From: Irineochytrium annulatum
Lineage: Eukaryota > Chytridiomycota > Chytridiomycetes > Chytridiales > Chytridiaceae
Length of the DNA: 20,097 bases
Assembly (NCBI GenBank): GCA_027600665.1
Contig: JADGJL010000483.1
Span: 1-20,097, forward strand
Direction: 5' to 3'
Shown here: positions 1 through 8,878 of the stretch, one piece after another
Numbering within the stretch: position 1 is the first letter of the stretch
How the letters are laid out: every line of letters begins with the position of its first letter
Translations under genes and position numbers: made by a program
Notes under the pieces: model-generated
Database searches by the model: none
Told to the model about the DNA's origin: nothing
Seen by the model: the letters and a program-made list of their open reading frames with translations, nothing else

Positions 1-651
1 CCCCCGGCCCCCGTCCACTCCATTGCCATCTACTCCCAAAACTTCGCCCCCCTCGCTGCCCAGCTCGCATCCTCCCTCGCAAGCCTCCCGGACCCCTCCG
101 GCGAGATCCGCGAGCGCATTGAGGACATCAATTCCGTCGCCGACAACATCCCCATCGACGTCGGTGCTCTCGAGTCATTGCTTGTTCGTCTTAACGACAT
201 TACGAGCGGGTTTGGCAACAAGCCCGTGGCGAGCATCATCACGCAGTTCTACGAGAGCGTGTATGTCGTTGCGGCCACGCCAACGAATCTGACGAGGCCG
301 CCCGGGTTCTCGACGGGCACGGCGCCGCCTATCACGTCAGGAACGACGTCAGTGGGGTTGGGGACGGCGAGCACAGGAGGGACGGCCGCGACGACGATCG
401 CGACAACGTTGACGGCACCGCCGACGATCACGTCTTGGTCTTCGGGCGTGCCCATTGTAATTTCGCCGGGAGGAACTGGTGGTGCTGGTAGTGAAATGCC
501 GGCGACGGCCACAGCGAGCGCGACGGTGGCGCCGCTGACGGCGCCATTCACGCCACCACTGAATGGTGGGGGAAGGAGAGCAGTAATGGGATGGAAACCG
601 GCCATGATGACGGCCTTTGTTGTGGGGTGGTTGTTGATGGGCTCGAGTTAA
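1..651 (+). CDS. C-terminal part of putative GPI-anchored cell-surface protein (5' truncated by window)
   Basis: Frame 1 is open from the first base to the TAA at 649-651, giving 216 visible residues with no start in view. Roughly the first 95 residues are ordinary globular sequence, with stretches such as SLPDPSGEIRERIED and an aromatic block ITQFYESVYV. From about residue 97 the composition turns to Thr/Ser/Pro/Gly/Ala, the usual O-glycosylated stalk of fungal wall proteins. The tail has the order expected of a GPI-attachment signal: small residues (Asn188-Gly-Gly-Gly), a short basic and polar spacer, then a hydrophobic end at about residues 200-214 finishing in Ser-Ser. Such proteins are known to be moved to the outer membrane leaflet or cross-linked to wall glucan. 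I do not recognise the catalytic or binding domain. A C-terminal single-pass membrane anchor is the alternative, but no cytoplasmic tail follows the hydrophobic stretch. Confidence 0.72.
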   Translation, partial: PPAPVHSIAIYSQNFAPLAAQLASSLASLPDPSGEIRERIEDINSVADNIPIDVGALESLLVRLNDITSGFGNKPVASIITQFYESVYVVAATPTNLTRPPGFSTGTAPPITSGTTSVGLGTASTGGTAATTIATTLTAPPTITSWSSGVPIVISPGGTGGAGSEMPATATASATVAPLTAPFTPPLNGGGRRAVMGWKPAMMTAFVVGWLLMGSS

Positions 652-1114
652 ATGCTCGGCGCTGGAACTTTGCTGAACGCATTCATGTTCACCTACTTAA
701 CTTTATTTTCTTTGATCTTCCGCATCCTTTTGTTGTCCTCCGATTTCTTTGCCGGCATACCTACCGTATTTAATAAGATCCTATTTCTCCCTTCAGCTTT
801 TCTCATGCATTGTGATGCGAGGCCGGGCCAGTCACTGGAGGATGTTGCACCGTCGTCATCAGTCATTGATATTTAGCTTTGAACGCACGGCTAGCCTGTC
901 GATTTCTCCATCATGTCGTTGGTGACTCCCCACGGATGAGGGCACCTCGCGGCAGAGCGCCTGACGACTTGGACGCCGGTGTAAATGGTTTATCAGCTCA
1001 ACCGTCCGCATTCGTGGATCAACCTCGACGCTATGGCCGACTTTCTTGTTTGATGAGAGATGACGGACGGATATGTAAGAAATCACGTCAACCGAAGTCG
1101 AGTTTAGTTCTAAT

Positions 1115-1122
1115 TATAAATA
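1115..1122 (+). promoter_or_regulatory. TATA-like element TATAAATA upstream of cyclase copy A
   Basis: An exact TATAAATA lies 146 bases before the proposed ATG in an AT-rich island of a mostly GC-rich locus. Its position suits a core promoter, but no transcription start can be seen from sequence. Confidence 0.35.
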
Positions 1123-1147
1123 GTGTGATTACTGCAGAGCAGGAAGA

Positions 1148-1155
1148 TATAAAAA
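1148..1155 (+). promoter_or_regulatory. TATA-like element TATAAAAA upstream of cyclase copy A
   Basis: This is a second TATA-type octamer, 113 bases before the ATG at 1261. Either this or the 1115 element could serve copy A. Assignment is by position only. Confidence 0.35.
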
Positions 1156-1260
1156 TTAGCAGAATACCTCTAACCTGTGCATTGGACTCCGATTTCCAGC
1201 GGGTCGGCTCATCACGTAAATCACGGAACCAAAGGCGACACTTCCCAAACCTCAACCTCG

Positions 1261-4200
1261 ATGAACGCGCTCCAGCTCGTCCCCGAGGCCGTCAGGAGGC
1301 GTGTCCTCGACGGCGTCGACCAGGAGCTGCCCAGCTGCGAGACCGTGTCGGGGGCCGTTGTGGCTCTGATTGATATATCGGGTATGCGACCCGATCTCCA
1401 TAAATCGTGCTTTAATTGAGCTTGAAGGATACTCGGCCATCACGACTGAGCTCACGAAGATCGATTCTTCGGTCGCTGGGGCTCGCGTGCGCGACATCGT
1501 TAACCCGCCGTTCGTCACGATCATCGAGGCCGTCCACGCATGGGGTTTGTTCTCAGAGTCGGGACTTCTGGGTCCCGGACAGTGCTGACGCGTTATTTAC
1601 AGGAGGAAGTATAGTAAAGTTCGCTGGAGACGCGGCGCTGGTCAGCTGGGGGTAAGAAGCGGTCATATCCATCTGTGTTATGAAGTCTGCTGATGTAAGT
1701 AATCCCAGCTCGCAAACCTCAGGCCACCTAGACATCCTTCGGGCGACTGCGTGCTGCCTCGAGCTTCTTCAGGCTATGCGGTCATGCTACGTGGACTTGC
1801 GGCCTTCACATCAACCTGTCAGCGACCACGGGGTAAAAGGCATTGACGGCAAACAACAGCTTAGTATTCACATCGGTATGGGTGTGGGCGTCATGCATAG
1901 GATTCAAGTCGGGGAGGCTGCTACGGATCAGAACGCACACCGCGATGAGCACGCGGTTCAGCCTCGACGAGAGTACTTCATCGCGGGGGAGGCCGTCGTG
2001 AACGCGGGGGAGATGGAGGGCGCCGCAAGGAAAGGAGAACTGGCGATACCGGACACTGCGAAGAGAGCTCTCACAACAGTTCTCGGCAGCGCGTATCCAT
2101 TTCGATCGGCTTCCGTCAGCGGTGCGACGGTAACACCGACGATTACAACCTTCCTATGCAATGTAATTGCTCAATTCGCAAACACCCATTTCAGATCCTC
2201 TCTGAGAGCGATAACCTGCCCGACATCGTCGCGAAACTTCGCGCCGCAACGGCCCCAATGAGTCAAGCCTCGCCTGTGGACGTCGAGGGCATTCTCCCCG
2301 GCCCACCCGCGCATATGTCCCCAGAGTTCCTCCGCACCCTCACCTACATCGACGAGTCCCTTGCCCTCTACCTCGTCAAGCAGACCCCGATGCGCCGTCG
2401 AAAGAGCTCGACAGCAGGCAGCACGCAGCCAGGCCGTGCCGTGATGTTGCGCTCCGCCGCCGCAACCCGACCGCCCGATAACGTCGTAGATGGCGGCGTA
2501 AACCAGCTCCGGAACGTATCGGTCGTGTTTGTCAGGCTGGCGGGCCTGTCCGTAGCGCGGATGAACGAGCCGGAGACCCTCTCGCTCGTGCAGCAAATCT
2601 TTATCATGATCGTCGGGTGTATTAGGAGGACTAATGGATGTCTGAGGCAGTTCGCCTGCGACGATAAGTCGGCATCGGCTTTAATTGTCTTTGGGCTGTC
2701 CGGGTTCGCGCACGAGCGCGGGGAGGAGGTTGCGGCCATGCGTACCGCTTACGAAATCAGCGGCAAGCTTTCCGTCATGATCGGCAACGACTTTGGGATT
2801 GGCGTGGCATCTGGCGTCGTGTAAGTGTTCTTTAAAAACAAAACGCTTATGCCTCTTCGCACATAGGCTATATGGTATCGTTGGCAACGAGAACCGCGCA
2901 GACGGAACGTGCCTTGGCGCGGCCGTGAACCTGGCCGCCCGCTTTATGACGCACGAACTCTCCAAGGGGCGCGTCCTTTGTGACGAGATAGTTTACACCA
3001 AATCGATTGAGGACTTCGACTTCACGCGGTTTGCCGACGTGACATTTAAGGGCTTTGCCCCAATGCCCATTTACGCACCCGTCCGAAAAGTTAAAAAGGC
3101 GAATGGGGAGCAGCCAGCTGGCCGCAAATCCGATGGACTGCGGATATTTGGTAGGGAGGCGGAGATGGGCGTGCTGCAAGGGCTAGTTAAAAGATGGTCG
3201 ACGGGCGACACTACTCGCGTCATAATCTCGGGCCCCTCCGGAGCGGGCAAGTCATCCATTTCAGCTTGGCTTGAGAGCCATTTAGTGGAAAGTTTTGGTG
3301 AACGGCTAATTTTCGGGTAGAAAATATTTTGTAGTGGTTGTGATCTCAATGTTTTCAAAGTCAGTCGTACGGTACCGATGTTACCCAAGGATCTCCTTTC
3401 AGCGGGCTGGGACGCTTGCTGCTGTCGCTTTCCGCAGCTCTCGACGGAAAGAATGCGAGCGACCTTTACGGTGCTAGCATTCCGCTTGGGATGCAAAACA
3501 TCAAAGATGGCTCGCTGGTCGCGCCGTCAACCACTTCTACATTGTCCGGGAGCGACAGCATTCACTTTGTGTCAGTGTTCAGGGACCTCGGGCTCGGGAG
3601 CGAAAACAGTCGCTTTGCGTCGTTATTTAAAAAGCTCGGAGTCTCAAAGGACGTGTTGAAATTGGTTTGTGCCCTATGCTTTGTGAATGTGCTTATAACT
3701 CTGCAGTTCTTAACGGTCATGCCCAACCTGAAAGATAGTGACGACATCGAGTTCGACGAGAAAACTTCGTTTGGTAATGAAACCGCCAACACCATTTCGC
3801 TGGCAATCACCAAGGCGCTCAATAAGCTGGCGACCAAAGGAGCATATGCCGTTGTACTGGTGCTCGACGACCTTCAGTGGATGGATGCTACGACGTTGGA
3901 CATTACGCTCGACATTGTTAGAAGATGTCCACACGTGTTTGTCGCTCTCGTCTCTCGACCGCTGGAGGTGGCTTATTGAAATTGTATTTTGATAGTAAAA
4001 CTTAATTTAGGAACTATCGGCAGCGATGCAATCCTCATTTGAGTCATTGCTAAAAGCTGACAACACCACTCAGATAATATTGGAACCTTTAACAATTCAA
4101 AGCGGCACCGACATGATTCGATATGCGTTGCAGGAAGTAGCTGACGCCGGAGGGGAAGTCTCGGACGACGTTTGCAATAAAATTTACCAGCTCGCCCAAG

Positions 4201-6763
4201 GTTTGATATTCCTTCAATTTCTCGTTAATGTACGGCTTTCAGGCAATCCGATGGTAACTAAACTTGTATGCGACGCTACGAGGTGTGATTGGAAAGATTC
4301 GGCGAACTACATGTCGAGCGTTCAGCTGAATATTCCAACCGATTACACGAGCGCTGTAATAGCACAGTAAGCACCGGAGGAAAGAATCTTTGTTACTAAA
4401 CGTTACAGGTTCGACAAAATTAACGCGGATCTACAAGCAATTTTAAGGGTGGCTGCAGTAGGAGGTAACGACCGCTCGATTCTTCATCACATGGTAACCG
4501 TTTGGCACATTACAGGGCAATTTTTCAACATCTCAGACATAGCGCACGTGCTATCGCTTGTGGGCGAAATCAATGGCCCTCCAGAGGACGTCTACGAAAT
4601 GATCAGAAGCAACGACTTTTTTCACTTTGTAACGTTGCCGAACGGACTATCGGGCACGTGTTCGTTCTCCCATTTCCTTATTCACCAAAGCATTGTGAAA
4701 AGTTTGATCCCTTCGTTCGTCGAGAACGTTCATCTCAGCTTCGTGAAATACTACGAGAGCATCTTTAACGAAACGAACCAAACAATGCTTACACCTTTGC
4801 TGGTTTACCATCTTTCCGGCGTTACTGGGAATACGGATCGCAAGCGGAAGTACACAAAAATAGCCTTTTCGGACGCCGCGATGAATTATCGTTTTGCAGA
4901 GGTAAGCCGTGGATTCTTTCAGCGGCTCCTGATAACTCAATTAGGCAACTCGTTATCATGTCGCTTTGCAAGAGTTGGGCCTCGATGAGGAAACGGATAT
5001 GGCCGATCACATTGCTTACAATTATTTTGTTCTAAACATGTATCAGCAGAGGAGGTAGGGGGCGTTGACATGAACCCGACTAATGATGTTAGAGATCGGG
5101 ACGCCGTGCTTAAATTGGCGAAAGACTCCTGCAGATGTCTCGGATTTAATTTTCCGTCGCAGTCAAAAAGGGCCGCAACATTCAGCCTAATTTTGAAGCT
5201 TTACACCTGGCTGAAACGATCAATGGCGACAAAAAGCTCACAAGAACGAGCAAAATTGGTTTTGAGGATGAGCCGTGAGCTATTTCCTCTGGCTACAAAG
5301 ACATATATTGCAGTAGGCGGCTCTGGAAATCGACGAGTTGTTGAGTCGCCAAATCTAAGCAAACTGAGGGATGCGCTGTACTACTTAGGGCAATCGTGCG
5401 GGGCGGCGTGTATGCTCCTTGCTCAATACGCGGACACGGCCACTGAGACACTTATCATGGCCCTCATTAGAGGAGCCGTCCAAATGCTTCTCGTTAATGA
5501 TGACTTCATGTATAAAGTTGTGGTGTACAGCGCCGTCTGCCCGCTGGCGCAAATCTTCTACTTTGAGTTACCCCCCGTTGGTTTAACATTGATGAGGCGC
5601 TTGCCTGTGGTCACCGCTAAGGCGGCCGACATGGTCAACCGCACGCGCGGGGAACAACTTGATTTCGCCAGTGCATGCCTCGTTAGCAATAATCTCAACT
5701 TATCTCTCGGCAAGTTTACAAGTGTCTTCGAGACCGTTTGCCAGTCCCTCGAGACCGACATCATCATGCACAATGAGTGTACGGCGTTTCCTCGGGTCAC
5801 CCGAATGTTTAGCGTGCTTGCTGCCCTATTCGTGGGTGAACTTAGCAACACCCGGGCCGCGATAACGGCACATCTTGCAAACTACACCTTGGAGGATATG
5901 GGTGCCACGGTGTTTTACGACAACCACGTCTACTTGTGTGCGATGATGGTGCAGCACGGGGAATGGGGGGCCTCAAGGGAAATGTTTTTACAAAAAGTTC
6001 GAGACGAATATGCGAATGACTCAAAGGTTCTGACACATTTAGAGGGAGCAAGAGAGAACATGACGAGCTAATACCTGTATTTAGGATTTTAGAACGAGCC
6101 GAAGCCCGCATAGAACTTTATCCACTAATCTAATGAAGCTTAGCCTTCACGTATCCTTCATGGCCTTTCTTTCCCCTTCCACCGACGAGAAGAACCAGTG
6201 GCGTAGCCAAGCGACGGAGTCTCTAAAGGCCATGTTAGAAGGCGGAAAGGGCATGGCCGGCATTTTGGTAACAGCATACATGTCGGGCTTAAATAATTAA
6301 TAAGACATACAACCACCAGCAACAAATTGGATCAATTTCGTGGCTGTTGTCCTTCCTGGCAATCATCGACTTCGTTCTCTCACTCCGAACGGACACCGCC
6401 CTTTTCAGGACAAGCATCGCGGCCGAGACAGTGCTTATTGTTAACTTCCTTGCCGTTGCAAAGTCTCAGCAGACGTCCCGAATGCCGCTTCGCAAACATA
6501 TTATAGCGTTGGCCGAAGCTATAGAGAGCCTTCTGAAAGGCAACTACAAGATGTACTTGGTAAAGATGCGGAGGTCTATTGCGGTCTCAAGAAGGAAGCC
6601 GTGGTTGACGAAATTCTACCTGCACAGACTCAAGTCAAGGATCGTTCGTGTATCGACCTTATTATTGCGTGATAACAGTGAGCCAACCATTGCTTCCAAG
6701 AATGAAATTTGTGCCTTTTTTGAGCGGATGGGATGTAAATTTGAGCTCATGCTCCTCGCGTAG
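1261..6763 (+). CDS. sAC-like adenylyl cyclase copy A: twin class III cyclase domains, AAA/STAND NTPase, TPR-like tail (16 exons)
   Basis: Proposed exons: 1261-1381, 1428-1544, 1603-1651, 1709-2129, 2195-2820, 2867-3316, 3361-3664, 3707-3967, 4011-4200, 4243-4366, 4409-4464, 4516-4901, 4945-5054, 5093-6026, 6085-6267, 6320-6763. All join in frame to 1,591 aa. First cyclase domain (about 31-230): metal-binding Asp38 in LIDISGYS and Asp89 in KFAGDA. Second (about 340-520): Lys394 in CDDKSA, Thr459, Asn466 and Arg470 in VNLAAR. These match the six catalytic positions of soluble adenylyl cyclase. The NTPase has Walker A GPSGAGKSS (567-575) and Walker B LVLDDLQW with Asp750-Asp751. The C-terminal 700 residues are helical and TPR-like. 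The predicted product is a cytosolic cAMP-forming enzyme. Weakest points: the exon 4 donor (2130 or 2163), the GTGGCT donor at 3968, and the exon 14/15 junction (GTTCTG donor at 6027). Start: no other in-frame ATG lies upstream before a stop, though its context is weak. Confidence 0.85.
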
Positions 6764-7050
6764 CTATCAAAAAATTTTGTATATCCTCCGGCGTTGTTGT
6801 CCCGCCACCTTTGTTAATTGCTATGTTAAAAGAATTAATTATTAAAAGCTCTCTCTCGCCATTTTAACTTCTCTTTTATTGTGTGTTCCTTTGCTCCAGT
6901 CTCTATGTCTCTTGAGTAGCATTTGATGAGGAGCGTTGAAAGGGGCAACACCAATATCACGTTAAGGTATTAGTACCGAGCCATGAATAGTTGCATCAAT
7001 GAGGATATGATTTATTACGTATCGCTTACGATGACGGCAAAACAAAACGA
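6764..7050. other. Convergent intergenic spacer
   Basis: This AT-rich stretch separates the stop of cyclase copy A from the stop of the glycosyltransferase on the other strand. It presumably holds both 3' untranslated regions. A run of A/T around 6830-6845 could be a cleavage or poly(A) region. No gene was seen. Confidence 0.6.
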
Positions 7051-8724
7051 CTAGTTCTCTAATGCTGGCCCACCGAAGCCCTTCGCCCTCTGGACGGCGC
7101 TCTCACTGTACCGCAACCCAAATTCCCTCGCAACCTCATCGAGCACCCGGTTTTCCACTTTCCTCCCATTCTGATGCAGAATGCAGGGCCGCCCCTTGGT
7201 CTCCTTCACTGTGACGGTACCCGCCTTCCCATCCACCTCCAAATGCCGGAACTCAACCCCATACATTGCAGCAAAGACCTCGTTATCGAAGTCGAGCGCG
7301 AGTAAGGGGCGGGCGTGCGCAGGCGCAGCGGGACCGCCTCGCCGAGTTGCGGCAGCCTGAACACGACGGGACCGCCGGCGAGGATTGGGCTCCGCCGTGC
7401 CATTCGGGTGACGGTGGACATCCTCCGCCGCCACGATGTCCGCCAACGCGCCCCGCGCTGTCTTAAAGCGCGTCCGCGCGGCTGCGATGGCTGCACTGCC
7501 GTTTTTGCCAGGCGCTAGCTCGGCCTTCGCGAGATCCCGCTCCGCCATGTCAGCCACCATCATGGCCTTCTCCACGTCCGCGACCCACGAAGCCGCCCGT
7601 TCGGCTACCCATGACCTATGCGGCCCCTCGCTAGTACCATCAGGCTCTACAGCAAAGTCGTCGTCCGCTCCCGCGAATCCCCCGTCCTCGACCCAGAACT
7701 GATCCGGCCCCAGATAACTTGCCGTGAACGCCTTCTGATCATCCACGCAATCATCTTTATACACCCTCCTCAACAACCGCCTTAGATCGCCCGCGCGTCC
7801 CATCATGGTCCCCGCGTTCAAGTAGTGAAACCTCCTTCCGGCGTCCTGCCTCGGATCCCGCACGCCATCCGGCACCCGCACGAGCTCGGGATCCGAGTAG
7901 TTGGACCACAACCCGGCGTCGGGCCAGCATACAGTCTCTGCGGCCGCGAGGATCGGCGCCGTCGGGATCGCGCGGCGTCGGAATCGATCTTCAATGACTT
8001 CCGCGCTGCACGAGGGTGCGAGGATGACGTCCTCGGCATCGGAGAGAACCGCGAGGCGATCATGCGGGATGGAGATGAGGTAGTCGTGGTATGTCCGCAC
8101 GCGCTGGCCCCACCCTCGCCATCCTTTTCCCAGCCCGAGGATGGTGAGTGGCACGCCCTGATTGTGGAGGTTTTCGGCGAGACGATTGAGTCCCAGGTTG
8201 CAGTTGGTGCTGTAGACGACCCACTCAAGCCCGCATGACGGCGGCGGCATGGACGGCGGGACTGTGCCGTTCGATCCTGCAGCCGTGGCGAGGGATGCCG
8301 TGGGGCAGATGGTGGCGAGCTTGTGGCCGATCCTCGGTGCAGGTGGCCACACGGCCGGGTCGACGCTCGCGGCCCGGACGAGATCTGAGCAGGGCTCGTG
8401 GTTCCGTATGCGATCCATGAAGAGAAACAGGCCGAACAAAAACTTCATCTGGGAGACGTAGCAGTTGAGGCGGGAGAACGGGTGCGCGATCGGGATGTGG
8501 AGCGGGGAGGGAGCGTCGCCGGGGTCGCGGATCGTCATGTAGAAGGTAAGGAAGAGTACCATGCCCATGAAGAGCTGGAGGATCCGGATAAACCAGCGGA
8601 GGACCGTGTTGCGGCCGCGGACGATCCAAGGCCGTCGGCTCGGGTTGGTGTCGGCCGACGCCGGCACCGAGGGCGTCCGCGTGAGGGCATCCTCATCGAG
8701 CAACCGCTTTCGAATTGCCGACAT
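7051..8724 (-). CDS. PLOD/procollagen-type glycosyltransferase, type II membrane protein
   Basis: This is a single uninterrupted frame of 557 aa. The ATG has a purine at -3. A short basic cytoplasmic N-terminus is followed by one hydrophobic segment (about residues 43-64), the layout of a Golgi or ER type II enzyme. The lumenal part has the order seen in the glycosyltransferase domain of procollagen lysyl hydroxylases and related procollagen glycosyltransferases: YSTNCNLGL (171-179), LTILGLGKGWRGWGQ (193-207), an Asp-rich sugar-nucleotide/metal site LSDAEDVIL (227-235), AAETVCWP (261-268), YLNAGTMMG (301-309), CVDDQKAF (326-333) and CILHQNG (514-520). It probably adds hexose to secreted proteins; donor and acceptor cannot be read from sequence. 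Residues about 375-470 are an Ala/Arg/Glu-rich, possibly coiled insertion splitting the domain, which is unusual. The next gene on the same strand ends 154 bases upstream. The hydroxylase dioxygenase domain is absent. Confidence 0.8.
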   Translation of the reverse strand: MSAIRKRLLDEDALTRTPSVPASADTNPSRRPWIVRGRNTVLRWFIRILQLFMGMVLFLTFYMTIRDPGDAPSPLHIPIAHPFSRLNCYVSQMKFLFGLFLFMDRIRNHEPCSDLVRAASVDPAVWPPAPRIGHKLATICPTASLATAAGSNGTVPPSMPPPSCGLEWVVYSTNCNLGLNRLAENLHNQGVPLTILGLGKGWRGWGQRVRTYHDYLISIPHDRLAVLSDAEDVILAPSCSAEVIEDRFRRRAIPTAPILAAAETVCWPDAGLWSNYSDPELVRVPDGVRDPRQDAGRRFHYLNAGTMMGRAGDLRRLLRRVYKDDCVDDQKAFTASYLGPDQFWVEDGGFAGADDDFAVEPDGTSEGPHRSWVAERAASWVADVEKAMMVADMAERDLAKAELAPGKNGSAAIAAARTRFKTARGALADIVAAEDVHRHPNGTAEPNPRRRSRRVQAAATRRGGPAAPAHARPLLALDFDNEVFAAMYGVEFRHLEVDGKAGTVTVKETKGRPCILHQNGRKVENRVLDEVAREFGLRYSESAVQRAKGFGGPALEN

Positions 8725-8878
8725 TTCACGGGATTACGGTTGTTCAGAATTGATGCGGGATACAATGTATTGGCAAGAGAAAAGAAAACAAACGATGCGT
8801 GTACGTAAAAGTAAAATAATGCACGTCAACTGGAACGTGAACGAACGCTGAAGAGATCTCCACGGCAATAGACCAAGA
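8725..8878. other. Short intergenic spacer between two minus-strand genes
   Basis: These 154 bases lie between the stop of the SKT5-like gene and the ATG of the glycosyltransferase. They must contain the former's 3' end and the latter's 5' flank. The sequence is AT-rich with no clear TATA box. Confidence 0.5.

Larger units (their letters stand above)
652..1260. other. Intergenic spacer: 3' flank of surface-protein gene and 5' flank of cyclase copy A
   Basis: No reading frame here has convincing composition or motifs. The first part is T-rich, as expected of a 3' untranslated region. The last 150 bases are AT-rich and hold two TATA-like elements, followed by a C/A-rich stretch just before the ATG at 1261. 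Short frames on both strands (for example 859-1086 minus and 879-1373 plus) have no recognisable features. Confidence 0.6.

Noticed and set aside
1261..6763. Interpretation of copy A as a frameshifted pseudogene
   Set aside because: Every apparent frame change coincides with a plausible short GT-AG intron in the right phase, and catalytic residues are kept from end to end.
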